From Mycetocola zhadangensis (GTDB lineage Bacteria; Actinomycetota; Actinomycetes; Actinomycetales; Microbacteriaceae), in contig NZ_RCWJ01000001.1 in the NCBI RefSeq assembly GCF_003668565.1, positions 806,001-870,000 of the forward strand: 64,000 nt of DNA, in the 5' to 3' direction. Shown piece by piece: positions 1-9,165 of this stretch. How positions within the stretch are numbered: position 1 is the first letter of the stretch; the number at the start of each line of letters is the position of its first letter. The notes beneath the pieces were generated by a model that saw nothing but the letters and a program-made list of their open reading frames with translations, did not search any database and had not been told where the DNA came from. Position numbers and translations under genes: made by a program.

Positions 1-974
1 TGCCGCACCGTGAAGTGGAGACAATATTCTTCGGGGGAGGCACCCCCACGCTCCTGCCGGCGTCCGACCTCGTCCGGATGCTCGAGGCGGTTCGCGCGCA
101 CCACGGTGTCTCGCCTGATGCGGAAATCACGACGGAAGCGAACCCTGATTCGGTCGACGCAGGCTACCTTCGCCAACTCGCTGACGCGGGCTTCACCCGG
201 GTGTCCTTCGGAATGCAGTCCGCCGTGCCGCGGGTGCTTGCCACTCTGGAGCGAACTCATGACCCCGCGCGGGTCCCGATGGTAGTCGAATGGGCCAAGG
301 CAGCCGGCCTGCAGGTGAGTGTGGACCTCATCTACGGCACGCCGGGCGAGACGCTCGACGACTGGGAAACGTCGGTCGACGCTGCTCTCGCCACACAGCC
401 GGATCACATATCGGCGTATTCACTTATCGTCGAGCAGGGGACGAAGCTCGCTCGGCAAATCAAGTCGGGGTTTGTCGCGCTCCCTGACGAGGATCTTCAG
501 GCCGATATGTACGAGTTGATCGATGAGCGTCTCGCCTCCGCCGGGTTCTCCTGGTATGAGGTCAGCAACTGGTCCACCTCGCGATCCTCGCGATCACGGC
601 ACAATCTTGCTTACTGGCAGAGTCAGGACTGGTGGGGAGTCGGCCCGGGAGCGCACAGTCACGTTGGCGGCGTGCGGTGGTGGAACGTGAAGCATCCGGC
701 CGCATACGCGGGTCGGATGGCTGACGGGGTTTCGCCCGCGGTGGGCAGGGAAACGCTTGACGGCGACGCGCGCGAGCTGGAGCGTGTCCTGCTCGGCGCC
801 CGTACTCGCGATGGCATACAGATCAAGTCGCTGGCAAGCGAAGCGCGCGTGGCTGTTGCGGGTTTGATTGCGGATGACCTGGTTAACGCCAAAGCCGCCC
901 TCGCCGGGACGATCGAGTTGACCTTGCGAGGGCGGCTTCTGGCAGATGTTGTCGTTCGGCGGCTTACCGCCTGA
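1..974 (+). CDS. hemW: Radical SAM heme chaperone HemW (5' truncated)
   Basis: This is the C-terminal 323 residues of a HemW (formerly HemN-like) protein; the reading frame enters from the left edge at base 3. The visible part starts just before the GGGTPTLL signature of the radical SAM domain, so the CxxxCxxC iron-sulfur motif lies outside the window. It continues through the radical SAM barrel and a HemW-type C-terminal region with HNLAYWQ and GPGAHSH. HemW proteins bind heme and are thought to deliver it to target proteins; they are often misannotated as coproporphyrinogen oxidase. The gene converges on the DUF4870 gene with 16 bases between them. Confidence 0.93.
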   Translation, partial: PHREVETIFFGGGTPTLLPASDLVRMLEAVRAHHGVSPDAEITTEANPDSVDAGYLRQLADAGFTRVSFGMQSAVPRVLATLERTHDPARVPMVVEWAKAAGLQVSVDLIYGTPGETLDDWETSVDAALATQPDHISAYSLIVEQGTKLARQIKSGFVALPDEDLQADMYELIDERLASAGFSWYEVSNWSTSRSSRSRHNLAYWQSQDWWGVGPGAHSHVGGVRWWNVKHPAAYAGRMADGVSPAVGRETLDGDARELERVLLGARTRDGIQIKSLASEARVAVAGLIADDLVNAKAALAGTIELTLRGRLLADVVVRRLTA

Positions 975-990
975 CGTGCTGTTCCGCTGG

Positions 991-1614
991 CTACTTCACC
1001 ATGCGGAACGCGAAGAAGTAACGGTAGGCCTGGCCGCCGTTGACCTTCACTCCGCCGATGATGCCGAAGATGATGCCCACGATGCCGACGACAGCGGCCA
1101 ACGGGTAGAGCAGGAAGCCGATCAGGATCAAGGCGAGGACGGTGCCGACGAGGTACAGGCCCGCCACAAAGATGGTGATGGTGAGCTGGAAGTTCAGCGC
1201 CTCTTTGGCTTCCTGGCGTGTGAACGGTCCGCGGTCCTTGAAGACCAGGTAAATCACCAGTGGTGCGATCCAGCCAGCGGTACCGGCGCCGAGGAACGCG
1301 CCGAGCGCTCCGCCGAAGTGCGAAAGCGATGCCCACAGCTTGTCGTCCGCCTGCGTCAGGGGTGCACCCGGCTGGCCAGCGTACTGCTGCTGCTGCCCAC
1401 CGTACTGCTGCTGTGGTCCGCCGTACTGAGGTGCCCCGTACTGCGGCTGCTGTGAACCGTAGGGTGCCTGCTGCCCACCGTAAGGCGGCTGCTGAGGAGC
1501 CCCGTACGGTGGCTGCTGTGGAGGAACCTGGCCGCCGTAGGGCTGCTGAGGAGGAACGGGGCCACCCTCGCCCGGCGTGGGCTCTGGCTGGGGAGGGGTG
1601 TTCGGGTCGGTCAT
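991..1614 (-). CDS. DUF4870 membrane protein with Pro/Gln/Gly/Tyr-rich N-terminus
   Basis: The protein has 207 residues. Roughly the first 80 are low complexity, built from repeated PQQPYGG-like units and probably disordered and cytoplasmic. The rest carries about three hydrophobic segments (near residues 95-120, 140-170 and 172-190) with the pattern of DUF4870. The function of the family is not known; such proteins are common in actinobacteria. The ATG start at 1614 has a purine-rich stretch a few bases upstream. The gene lies between hemW (convergent) and hrcA (divergent). Confidence 0.88.
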   Translation of the reverse strand: MTDPNTPPQPEPTPGEGGPVPPQQPYGGQVPPQQPPYGAPQQPPYGGQQAPYGSQQPQYGAPQYGGPQQQYGGQQQQYAGQPGAPLTQADDKLWASLSHFGGALGAFLGAGTAGWIAPLVIYLVFKDRGPFTRQEAKEALNFQLTITIFVAGLYLVGTVLALILIGFLLYPLAAVVGIVGIIFGIIGGVKVNGGQAYRYFFAFRMVK

Positions 1615-1771
1615 GGCCTTGGCCTTTCAATCAGAGGGAGCAGTACGCCCGGCCGCATCGACGATCGTCGCTGCACAGGTGTGCGCCCGGTGGTGACCCC
1701 ACGGTACTGCGATTTACCCGACGCGAGCAACGCCAACAACAATTACGACCTCGCGAAGCGCGGCGCTAGAA

Positions 1772-1798
1772 TTGGCACTCAGGAGCAAAGAGTGCCAA
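1772..1798. promoter_or_regulatory. CIRCE operator (HrcA binding site)
   Basis: A perfect inverted repeat, TTGGCACTC - 9 bases - GAGTGCCAA, lies 57 bp upstream of hrcA. It matches the CIRCE arrangement (TTAGCACTC-N9-GAGTGCTAA) with one symmetric change in each arm. HrcA binds CIRCE, so hrcA and the following dnaJ are probably autorepressed and induced by heat. Confidence 0.93.
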
Positions 1799-1854
1799 TC
1801 CGACTCGGCTGAACGCGCGCCGACGGATTCTCAGGGAGCGGAGGGAGAACGGAC

Positions 1855-2877
1855 ATGGTCTCCGAACGAAGTCTCGAGGTTCTTCGCGTCATAGTGCAGG
1901 ACTACGTCGCCAGTCGAGAGCCGGTGGGGTCGAAGGGTATTGTCGACCGCCACTCCTTCGGCGTCAGCGCAGCGACCATCCGCAACGATATGGCGCAGCT
2001 CGAAGAAGAAGAGCTGATCAGCGCCCCGCACACTTCGTCCGGGCGCATCCCGACCGACAAGGGATATCGGCTCTTTGTCGACCAACTGGTCGAGCGTCGC
2101 CCTCTTTCACCGGCACAGAAAGAAGCGATCGAAACGTTCCTCGGCCAGTCCGTGGACCTCGACGACGTTCTGGTGCGCACGGTTCGACTGTTGTCTCAGA
2201 TCACAAACCAGGTAGCGATCGTGCAGTATCCGTCGTTCGCGCGGGCGACGGTCCGCCACGTCGAAATCGTCGGACTGAGCGATCACCGACTTCTCACTGT
2301 TCTCATCACCGACACCGGTCGTGTGGAACAACGCGTCGTGGAAATCCACGGCCCGGTCTCCCAGGAACGGCTCGAGTCGATGAAGTCGCGGGTCAACGCA
2401 ACGCTCGTCGGACTTGGGGTCGAGGAGGCGTCCGGCATCCTCGACTCGCTGACCGACGGAGCTTCGCCAGACGACACCGCGCTCCTCGAACGCATCATCG
2501 CTGCTCTCACCGACCAGTTGGCGGAATACCGGCACGACAAGCTCATCATGGCCGGGGCCGCCAATCTCGCCCGCACTGAGGAAGATTTCTCCGGAAGTCT
2601 TTACCCCGTGCTTGAGGCGCTCGAACAACAGGTCGTGCTGCTCCGGTTGTTCGGGGAGATGGCGACGGACTCCCATGGTGTCTCCGCGAGCATCGGACGG
2701 GAGAACGCGTCGTTCGGACTCAGCGAAACGTCCATCATCACGAGCAACTATCGTTCCTCTGCTGGCGAACTTGCCAGGCTCGGTGTCCTCGGACCGACGA
2801 GAATGGATTATTCAAACAACCTGGCAGCCGTGCGCGCGGTCGCACGCTACCTCTCCCGCCAGATTGGCGAAAACTAA
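1855..2877 (+). CDS. hrcA: Heat-inducible transcription repressor HrcA
   Basis: The protein has 340 residues, the normal length. An N-terminal winged-helix region (SERSLEVLRVIVQDYV, then SAATIRNDMAQLEEE) is followed by the HrcA GAF-like domain and the C-terminal GPTRMDYSNNLAAVRAVARYLS motif of the family. It represses class I heat-shock genes by binding CIRCE, and a CIRCE site sits directly upstream. The ATG at 1855 has a strong ribosome site (GGAGGGAG) 7-8 bases before it. dnaJ follows after 82 bases, a common actinobacterial pairing in which this dnaJ is separate from the dnaK operon. Confidence 0.97.
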   Translation: MVSERSLEVLRVIVQDYVASREPVGSKGIVDRHSFGVSAATIRNDMAQLEEEELISAPHTSSGRIPTDKGYRLFVDQLVERRPLSPAQKEAIETFLGQSVDLDDVLVRTVRLLSQITNQVAIVQYPSFARATVRHVEIVGLSDHRLLTVLITDTGRVEQRVVEIHGPVSQERLESMKSRVNATLVGLGVEEASGILDSLTDGASPDDTALLERIIAALTDQLAEYRHDKLIMAGAANLARTEEDFSGSLYPVLEALEQQVVLLRLFGEMATDSHGVSASIGRENASFGLSETSIITSNYRSSAGELARLGVLGPTRMDYSNNLAAVRAVARYLSRQIGEN

Positions 2878-2959
2878 TTACACTTCTGCGCGGCTCGGCG
2901 CAGTGAACTACCCGGAAGCTCCTCGAGCGCACCAGCTTCCCAACGACGAAGGGCCATGA

Positions 2960-4060
2960 GTGGCTGACCACTACGAAGTACTCGGAGTGTCGCGCGAGGC
3001 GACTACCGATGAAATCAAGAAGGCATACCGCCGGCTTGCCCGCGAACTGCACCCCGATGTGAATCCGGGCGCCGACGCGTCCGAACGGTTCAAAGAAGTG
3101 ACGCACGCCTACGACGTGCTCAGCGACGCCAAGCAGCGCCAGCAGTACGACATGGGCGGCTCCGGCGGAATGGGCGGCGGGGCGAACTTCGGTGGGTTCG
3201 GCGACATCTTTGACACCTTCTTCGGTGGCGGGCAGACCCAGCGTGGACCCAAGTCTCGGCGTGAGCGTGGCCAGGACGCCCTCCTGCGGGTCGAGATCGA
3301 CCTGGACGAGGTCATCTTCGGTACCCACCGCGACCTCGAGGTCGACACCGCAGTGCTCTGCGAGACCTGCCAGGGGTCCTGCTCCCAGCCGGGCACCTCA
3401 CCGATTACCTGCGACATCTGCCACGGGTCCGGCCAGATCCAGCGGGCAGTGCGCTCGCTTCTCGGCAACGTCATGACGTCGAGCCCCTGCGGCAGCTGCC
3501 GCGGATACGGCACGATCATCGTCTCGCCCTGCGTCTCCTGCCAGGGCCAGGGCCGCGTTCGCGCGCGTCGCTCGGTCCCCGTCGACATCCCGGCGGGCGT
3601 CGACACCGGACTGCGCCTGCAAATGCCGGGCAGCGGCGAAATCGGCCAGGCCGGTGGCCCGCACGGCGACCTCTACCTCGAGATTAAGGTGCGCAACCAC
3701 GACGTCTTCAGTCGGAACGGTGACGATCTGCTCTGCACCCTTGACGTGCAAATGACGGATGCCATCCTCGGCGTCGAGACCACAATTCACGCTCTCGACG
3801 GTGATGTGGACCTCGACCTGAAGCCGGGAATCCAAAGTTCCGAAGTGCTCACGATCAAGGGTCGCGGCGTCACCAAGCTCCGCGGTAATGGCCGTGGTGA
3901 CTTGCGCATCGGGATCCAGGTCGTCACGCCGACGAAGCTGGACCACCGCGAGAAGGACCTGATCAAGTCGTTCGCCGCAGGTCGTAAGCAGCAGGACACG
4001 CAGCTTGGACACTTCCAGCAGGGTCTGTTCTCCAAGCTCCGCGACAAGTTCCTGGGCTAA
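2960..4060 (+). CDS. dnaJ: Chaperone DnaJ (type I, zinc-finger)
   Basis: A 366-residue co-chaperone that stimulates DnaK ATPase. The J domain has HPD at residues 31-33. It is followed by a Gly/Phe-rich stretch (about 66-95), four CxxCxG-type zinc motifs (CETC, CDIC, CGSC, CVSC, about 134-200) and the C-terminal substrate-binding domain. The first zinc motif reads CETCQGS rather than CxxCxGxG. The start is a GTG at 2960 (MADHYEVLGV). It is probably cotranscribed with hrcA and with rsmE, whose start lies one base after the dnaJ stop. Confidence 0.96.
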   Translation: MADHYEVLGVSREATTDEIKKAYRRLARELHPDVNPGADASERFKEVTHAYDVLSDAKQRQQYDMGGSGGMGGGANFGGFGDIFDTFFGGGQTQRGPKSRRERGQDALLRVEIDLDEVIFGTHRDLEVDTAVLCETCQGSCSQPGTSPITCDICHGSGQIQRAVRSLLGNVMTSSPCGSCRGYGTIIVSPCVSCQGQGRVRARRSVPVDIPAGVDTGLRLQMPGSGEIGQAGGPHGDLYLEIKVRNHDVFSRNGDDLLCTLDVQMTDAILGVETTIHALDGDVDLDLKPGIQSSEVLTIKGRGVTKLRGNGRGDLRIGIQVVTPTKLDHREKDLIKSFAAGRKQQDTQLGHFQQGLFSKLRDKFLG

Positions 4061-4061
4061 C

Positions 4062-4805
4062 GTGGCGAACCTCTACCTCAACGAAACCCTCACCGAAACA
4101 CGACCCGGAGAGCTCATCGAGCTCTCCGGGCCCGAGGCCAAACACGTCACAACGGTGAGCCGAGCGAAGGTCGGAGACGATCTGTTGGTCGGAAACGGTC
4201 GTGGCCTGTTCGTGTGGGGAATCATTGAGACGATCGAGGCTGGCCGTGTCGGCATCCGCGTTTCGGCCGTCCGGAACGACGAGCCGGTCACTCCTGGCCT
4301 CGTCCTCGTTCAGGCCCTCGCCAAAGGCGACCGCGACGAGCTCGCCATCCAGGCGGCCACGGAACTGGGTGTCTCGCGCATCATCCCGTGGGCAGCCTCC
4401 CGCAGTGTCTCCCGCTGGGAGGGCCAGAAGAAGGAGAAGGGCAGGGCGAGGTGGGAAACCATCGTTCGCGAAGCGTCGAAGCAGTCAATTCGCTCGTTTG
4501 TTCCTCCCGTCGAGCCGATCGTGAGCACCGCAGAACTCGCAACGCTTGCGGCGGAGTCCAGGGTGCTGCTGCTTGAACCGACAGCGACCGACAGGCTCTC
4601 CGACTTCGCGCCGGTCGACGGCGATAAATCGTCGAGCGACATCCTCCTCGTCGTCGGTCCCGAGGGCGGAATCAGCCCGGCGGAGATCGCCAGTCTGACG
4701 GCTGCCGGCGCCAGAGCAGTCCGTTTGGGAGACACCGTTCTACGGACGTCGACTGCGGGTCCGGCGGCACTCGCCGTGCTGAACCTCGCTCTCGGGCGCT
4801 GGTAA
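4062..4805 (+). CDS. rsmE: 16S rRNA (uracil1498-N3)-methyltransferase RsmE
   Basis: The protein has 247 residues and belongs to the SPOUT family, which methylates U1498 of 16S rRNA. It has an N-terminal PUA-like region (LSGPEAKHVTTVSRAKVGD) and a SPOUT C-terminus with VVGPEGGISPAEI and LGDTVLRTSTAG, which form the knotted SAM site. I chose GTG 4062 because it follows the dnaJ stop by one base and gives the usual family N-terminus. A longer frame reaching into dnaJ has no support. It is cotranscribed with dnaJ. Confidence 0.95.
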   Translation: MANLYLNETLTETRPGELIELSGPEAKHVTTVSRAKVGDDLLVGNGRGLFVWGIIETIEAGRVGIRVSAVRNDEPVTPGLVLVQALAKGDRDELAIQAATELGVSRIIPWAASRSVSRWEGQKKEKGRARWETIVREASKQSIRSFVPPVEPIVSTAELATLAAESRVLLLEPTATDRLSDFAPVDGDKSSSDILLVVGPEGGISPAEIASLTAAGARAVRLGDTVLRTSTAGPAALAVLNLALGRW

Positions 4806-4840
4806 CGTGTCAAGCCCGGTCACAACCGTCGCTCCGTTCG

Positions 4841-4846
4841 TAGGAT
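4841..4846 (+). promoter_or_regulatory. -10 box TAGGAT for leaderless HIT gene
   Basis: TAGGAT is followed by six bases and then the ATG at 4853. This spacing places the transcription start at or next to the start codon. No ribosome-binding site precedes the ATG. The same layout recurs at several genes in this window. Confidence 0.6.
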
Positions 4847-4852
4847 AGAGCC

Positions 4853-5203
4853 ATGTCCGAAACTGAGCGCAGCATTTTCAGCCGCATCATTGCACGCGAA
4901 ATCCCAGCAACGATCGTCGCGGAGACCGACACCCTCATCGCATTCGAGGACATCGCACCGCAGGCGCCGGTTCACTTGCTGGTCGTTCCGAAGACGGAGA
5001 GCTACCGGAATGTGGCTGAGCTCGCTTCAGGCGACCCAGGTCTGATGGCCGAGATGGTCGCCCTGGCGCAGCAGCTTGCAACCGAACGCGCAGGCGGCGA
5101 CTTCCGCCTCGTCTTCAACACCGGCCCATCGGCCGGACAAACAGTTTTTCACGTTCATGCCCACGTCCTCGCTGGGCCCCTTGGAGAGGGAACACTTGCC
5201 TGA
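4853..5203 (+). CDS. HIT domain nucleotide hydrolase
   Basis: A 116-residue histidine-triad protein of the HINT/PKCI type. The catalytic triad FHVHAHVLAG lies near the C-terminus (His at about 100, 102 and 104), and the N-terminus has FSRIIAREIPA, typical of the group. Family members hydrolyse nucleoside phosphoramidates or related nucleotides; the exact substrate is unknown here. It appears to start a leaderless transcript, and its last eight bases overlap the phoH start. The HIT-phoH-ybeY order is common in actinobacteria. Confidence 0.93.
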   Translation: MSETERSIFSRIIAREIPATIVAETDTLIAFEDIAPQAPVHLLVVPKTESYRNVAELASGDPGLMAEMVALAQQLATERAGGDFRLVFNTGPSAGQTVFHVHAHVLAGPLGEGTLA

Positions 5204-6344
5204 ATCACAAGATCAATCCGCCCCGCCCGAACCGACGACACCAAACCGGGCATCGCAGGATCGGGACGCTGCATCGCCGTCGTCACCCGACACAGCCGAA
5301 GCGCGGTTGCACGTTGACGGCGTCGCGATGGTGCGACTCCTCGGCGCACAGGACCGCCTGCTTGGCACCATCGAAACCCAATATCCCCGGGTTTCGCTTC
5401 ACGTTCGTGGAAACGAAATCACCCTCAGCGGTGACCCCGATCAGGTTCGGGCCGCACGGCTGCTGATCGAGGAACTGATCGAACTCGTGAAGCAGGGACA
5501 GGACCTCGACCCGATCGAAGTGCGGTCATCGGCCCGCATTCTCGATGACGCGTCAGGGCGGCCCTCCGAGCTGCTCGGGCAGTCCATTCTCACCTCACGC
5601 GGCAAGACGATCCGGCCGAAGACCCTCGGTCAGAAAGAGTACGTCGACGCCGTTGACGAGAACACCATAGTGTTCGGAATCGGCCCCGCCGGAACCGGTA
5701 AAACCTACCTGGCGATGGCCAAGGCGGTTCAAGCGCTTCAGCGCAAAGAAGTCGAACGCATCATTCTGACCCGTCCCGCCGTTGAGGCGGGGGAGCGCCT
5801 CGGGTTCCTGCCGGGGACTCTGACGGACAAGATCGATCCGTACCTTCGCCCGCTCTACGACGCGCTCAACGAAATGATGGATCCGGAGCTCGTGCCCAAG
5901 CTGCTCGCGACCGGAACCGTTGAGGTGGCGCCCCTGGCGTACATGCGTGGTCGCACACTGAACAATGCCTTCATCGTGTTGGATGAAGCTCAAAACACCA
6001 CACCGGAACAGATGAAGATGTTCCTCACCCGTTTGGGCTTTGGCTCCAAGATGATCGTCACCGGTGACATCACGCAGGTCGACCTGCCCGTTGGGGCCTC
6101 CGGCCTCCGGCTCGTCACTCGCGTTCTCGATGGCATCAACGACATTCATTTTGCGCGGCTCACGAGCGACGATGTCGTCCGGCACAGCCTGGTCGGCCGA
6201 ATCGTCGACGCCTACAGCGAGTACGACCAGGTCAAGCAGGCAGAACGCTTCGAGCGAAGCCAGGCTCAGGAATTCGCCAATCGGGCAGAACGCAGGGGCG
6301 CCGCACCGCGCGACCGCGCCCAGAGAAGAGGAAAAAGCTCTTGA
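5196..6344 (+). CDS. phoH: PhoH family ATPase
   Basis: A 382-residue PhoH-like ATPase, probably acting on RNA. After a disordered N-terminal stretch of about 40 residues there is a KH-like region (about 45-100) and then the PhoH P-loop domain: Walker A GPAGTGKTYLAMA near residue 163, RPAVEAGE near 195, and Walker B VLDEAQNTT near 262. I place the start at TTG 5196 because GGAGAGGG precedes it at a suitable distance and the overlap with the HIT stop suggests coupling. The longer open frame upstream only shadows the HIT gene. Its stop overlaps the ybeY start (TTGA). Confidence 0.93.
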   Translation: MPESQDQSAPPEPTTPNRASQDRDAASPSSPDTAEARLHVDGVAMVRLLGAQDRLLGTIETQYPRVSLHVRGNEITLSGDPDQVRAARLLIEELIELVKQGQDLDPIEVRSSARILDDASGRPSELLGQSILTSRGKTIRPKTLGQKEYVDAVDENTIVFGIGPAGTGKTYLAMAKAVQALQRKEVERIILTRPAVEAGERLGFLPGTLTDKIDPYLRPLYDALNEMMDPELVPKLLATGTVEVAPLAYMRGRTLNNAFIVLDEAQNTTPEQMKMFLTRLGFGSKMIVTGDITQVDLPVGASGLRLVTRVLDGINDIHFARLTSDDVVRHSLVGRIVDAYSEYDQVKQAERFERSQAQEFANRAERRGAAPRDRAQRRGKSS

Positions 6345-6802
6345 GCATCGAGATCAACAACGAGTCAGCCATCCCCGTCGACGAGGCGGCGATTCTCCGG
6401 CTGGCCGACTACGCCCTCGGTGTCATGCATGTCTCGAGCGAAGCAGACCTCAACATAGTTCTCGTCGATGAGGCGGCCATGGAACAGCTCCACGTACAGT
6501 GGATGGACGAACCAGGCCCAACCGACGTGCTCAGCTTCCCGATGGACGAGTTGCGGCCCGGAACCGAAGACGCACCAACACCGGCTGGACTGCTCGGTGA
6601 CATCGTCCTGTGCCCGCAGGTCGCTGAGGGCCAGGCCGAAACCGCTGGCCACTCCACACTCCAGGAGCTACTGCTCCTGACGACGCACGGAATCCTGCAC
6701 CTGCTCGGGTTTGACCACGCCGAGCCCGCCGAGGAGCGTGAGATGTTCGGCATTCAACGCGACATCCTGCTCGGCTTCAGTGTTGAGGAGCGCCGTTCCT
6801 AG
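6341..6802 (+). CDS. ybeY: Endoribonuclease / rRNA maturation factor YbeY
   Basis: A 153-residue metal-dependent RNase involved in 16S rRNA 3' end maturation and ribosome quality control. The zinc-binding signature HGILHLLGFDH is near residues 116-126, and PTDVLSFPMDE is the usual upstream motif. It starts at TTG 6341, overlapping the phoH stop by four bases, so translation is coupled. The corC-like gene follows after three bases. Confidence 0.95.
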   Translation: MSIEINNESAIPVDEAAILRLADYALGVMHVSSEADLNIVLVDEAAMEQLHVQWMDEPGPTDVLSFPMDELRPGTEDAPTPAGLLGDIVLCPQVAEGQAETAGHSTLQELLLLTTHGILHLLGFDHAEPAEEREMFGIQRDILLGFSVEERRS

Positions 6803-6805
6803 GCC

Positions 6806-8104
6806 ATGACACTTTTTTGGTTCATTGCCGTCGCCATCCTTCTGGTGGCCTTCGGCGGCCTGATGGCGTCAGTCGACGCCGCGATCGGCGTCAAGTCACG
6901 TGCTGACATCGCCGAACTCGCGTCGACCTCGCGCCGTTCCGCATCGCTTCAGGGGATTGCTGACGACCCGAACGCGCACCTCAACGCCGTCAACTTCATC
7001 CGTATCCTCGCCGAGACCACGGCCGCCGTCCTCGTGACGCTGGCATTCGCGTTCAGCCTCGAGTCCCAGTGGCTCGTGCTGCTGCTGTCCGCCCTCATCA
7101 TGACCGCTGTTTCGTTCGTGCTGGTTGGTGCGAGCCCTCGCAGTTACGGGCGGACCCATGCGGACACCATCCTTCGCCTGGCAGGGCCGCTCGTTCGGTT
7201 CATCCGGGTGCTTCTCGGCCCCCTCGCCGACGCCCTCGTCGCCCTCGGTAACCGGGTGACACCCGGGGTCGCACGCAATGCGTCGTTCTCGAGCGAGGAA
7301 CAACTGCTGAGCATGGTCGACGAAGCGACCGAGCTCGACGTGCTCGAAGAGGACGACCGCGAGCTCATCCACAGCATCTTCGAGTTCAACGAAACTGTGG
7401 TTCGCGAGGTGATGATCCCGCGCACGGACATGGTCACCGTCGATGCGTCGGTGACCGTTCAGCAGGCCATGAGCCTCTTCCTGCGCACAGGCGTCTCCCG
7501 GGTCCCCGTCACAGACGGAGAGGTCGACGAGGTCGTCGGGATCCTTTATCTCAAGGACGTCGTCCGGCTCGTGCATGAGGGCGACGCCAAAGCCAACAGC
7601 ATTACGGTGCGCAGCCTGGCTCGCGAGGCGCTTTTCGTCCCCGAATCGAAAAAGGCCGACTCGATGCTGCAGCAGATGCAGCTCGAGTCGAATCACCTCG
7701 CCATGGTCGTCGACGAGTACGGCGGAATCGCCGGCCTTGTCACGCTTGAGGACCTGCTCGAAGAGCTCGTCGGCGACATTTCGGACGAGTACGACGCCGA
7801 CAGCCGCGAGGTTGAGGAACTGCCGGACGGAAGGTTCCGGGTGAACGCGCGGCTCGCCGTCGACGAACTCGGTGAACTCTTCGATCTTGAGCTCGACGAC
7901 GATGAAGTCGACTCCGTCGGCGGACTACTGACCAAATTGCTCGGGCGTCTTCCGGTCACCGGATCTCGAGTCGAGACCGACGGACTCGTGCTCACCGCCG
8001 AGCGCACAGAGGGGCGCCGCAAGGGCGTCAGCACCATCCTGGTCGAGCGCACCGAAGCGCTTCGGGATGTGCAGCAATCTTTCGACCAACAAGAGGAGAA
8101 GTAG
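6806..8104 (+). CDS. CNNM/CorC family protein (DUF21-CBS-CorC)
   Basis: A 432-residue membrane protein. An N-terminal DUF21 region has several hydrophobic segments (first at about 1-20, others at about 70-160). A CBS pair (about 200-320; VMIPRTDMVTVDA and MVVDEYGGIAGLVTLEDLLEE) and a C-terminal CorC_HlyC transporter-associated domain follow. Relatives are linked to magnesium or cobalt efflux; 'hemolysin' in older annotations is misleading. It lies between ybeY and era with gaps of three and two bases, the conserved order in this phylum. Confidence 0.93.
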   Translation: MTLFWFIAVAILLVAFGGLMASVDAAIGVKSRADIAELASTSRRSASLQGIADDPNAHLNAVNFIRILAETTAAVLVTLAFAFSLESQWLVLLLSALIMTAVSFVLVGASPRSYGRTHADTILRLAGPLVRFIRVLLGPLADALVALGNRVTPGVARNASFSSEEQLLSMVDEATELDVLEEDDRELIHSIFEFNETVVREVMIPRTDMVTVDASVTVQQAMSLFLRTGVSRVPVTDGEVDEVVGILYLKDVVRLVHEGDAKANSITVRSLAREALFVPESKKADSMLQQMQLESNHLAMVVDEYGGIAGLVTLEDLLEELVGDISDEYDADSREVEELPDGRFRVNARLAVDELGELFDLELDDDEVDSVGGLLTKLLGRLPVTGSRVETDGLVLTAERTEGRRKGVSTILVERTEALRDVQQSFDQQEEK

Positions 8105-8106
8105 TC

Positions 8107-9081
8107 ATGACACATGACGATCAGACAGACGGCGCCCAGGCGCCGGAAAGTAACACCGAGCACATTCAGCCCGAACGGGAGATTCTTCCCGACAACGGGT
8201 ACCGGGCGGGATTCGTCTCGTTCGTCGGCCGCCCGAACGTTGGTAAGTCAACGCTGACCAACGCACTGGTCGGGCAGAAGGTCGCGATCACCAGTTCGAA
8301 GCCGCAGACCACCAGGAAAGCCATCCGCGGCATCGTCCACGACGATGCCGGCCAGCTCATCATCGTTGACACGCCCGGTATTCACCGCCCGCGCACACTC
8401 CTCGGTGAGCGCCTTAACGACCTCGTCCAGACGACCCTCAGCGACGTCGACGTTATTGGACTCTGCGTTCCAGCCAACGAGAAGATCGGGCCAGGCGACA
8501 AGTTCATCAACGAACAGCTCGACCAGTACCCGCGGGCAAAAAAGGTGGCGATCGTCACCAAGATCGACGCTGCGCCCCGCCCGACCACTGCTGAGCAGCT
8601 TGCCGCCATTCAGGAACTCCGCGACTGGGACCTCATCATCCCCGTGTCAGCGACAAACGATCTCCAGCTCGACATTCTGGTTCGGGAGCTCATCTCACTC
8701 ATGCCGACGTCCGAAGCACTGTACCCATCGGATGCCGTTACTGACGAGAACCTCGAAGACCGCATCGCGGAGTACATTCGCGAGGCGTCTCTCGAGGGTG
8801 TCCATGACGAATTGCCGCACTCCATCGCCGTCACCATCGACGACATGATCGATCGTGAGGACAAGGACATTCTGGACATTTACGCCAACATCTTTGTCGA
8901 GCGTGACAGTCAGAAGGCCATCATCATCGGTAAGGGCGGCTCTCGGCTGCGTGACGTAGGCCAGCAGGCGCGGGTGCCGATCGAGAAGCTCGTCGGCAAG
9001 CAGGTGTTCCTCTCGCTGCGGGTGAAGGTGGCCAAGGACTGGCAGCGCGACCCGAAGCTGCTCGGACGCCTCGGCTTTTAG
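8107..9081 (+). CDS. era: GTPase Era
   Basis: The protein has 324 residues. The G domain has GRPNVGKST (about 40-48), DTPG (about 89) and the TKID specificity motif (about 157). A C-terminal KH domain carries IIIGKGGSRLRDVGQQAR. Era binds the 3' end of 16S rRNA and assists 30S assembly, which fits its position after ybeY. About 35 residues precede the G domain, slightly longer than E. coli Era. It is the last gene of the cluster; a weak hairpin follows. Confidence 0.97.
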   Translation: MTHDDQTDGAQAPESNTEHIQPEREILPDNGYRAGFVSFVGRPNVGKSTLTNALVGQKVAITSSKPQTTRKAIRGIVHDDAGQLIIVDTPGIHRPRTLLGERLNDLVQTTLSDVDVIGLCVPANEKIGPGDKFINEQLDQYPRAKKVAIVTKIDAAPRPTTAEQLAAIQELRDWDLIIPVSATNDLQLDILVRELISLMPTSEALYPSDAVTDENLEDRIAEYIREASLEGVHDELPHSIAVTIDDMIDREDKDILDIYANIFVERDSQKAIIIGKGGSRLRDVGQQARVPIEKLVGKQVFLSLRVKVAKDWQRDPKLLGRLGF

Positions 9082-9092
9082 CCTGCGTACAT

Positions 9093-9116
9093 CTGGAGGA
9101 TGATCTTCACCTCCAG
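9093..9116 (+). terminator. Possible terminator after era
   Basis: CTGGAGG and CCTCCAG form a 7-bp stem with a 10-base loop, followed by CGGCCCCTTTT. The T tract is short and interrupted, so this is only a moderate candidate. Confidence 0.4.
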
Positions 9117-9153
9117 CGGCCCCTTTTGGCAGCGCCGCGGCTGCGACACGAAC

Positions 9154-9159
9154 TAGCGT
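9154..9159 (+). promoter_or_regulatory. -10 box TAGCGT for leaderless sensor kinase gene
   Basis: TAGCGT, six bases, then ATG at 9166. No Shine-Dalgarno sequence is present, so the two-component operon probably starts as a leaderless mRNA. Confidence 0.5.
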
Positions 9160-9165
9160 TGACGT

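Noticed and set aside
659-1630. 323-codon minus-strand frame over hemW and the DUF4870 gene
   Set aside because: It is a shadow of two real genes; its composition (Arg, Ser, Pro) is typical of a wrong frame.
5076-5195. N-terminal extension of PhoH
   Set aside because: This part is an out-of-frame copy of the HIT gene; the PhoH family starts later and a ribosome site precedes TTG 5196.
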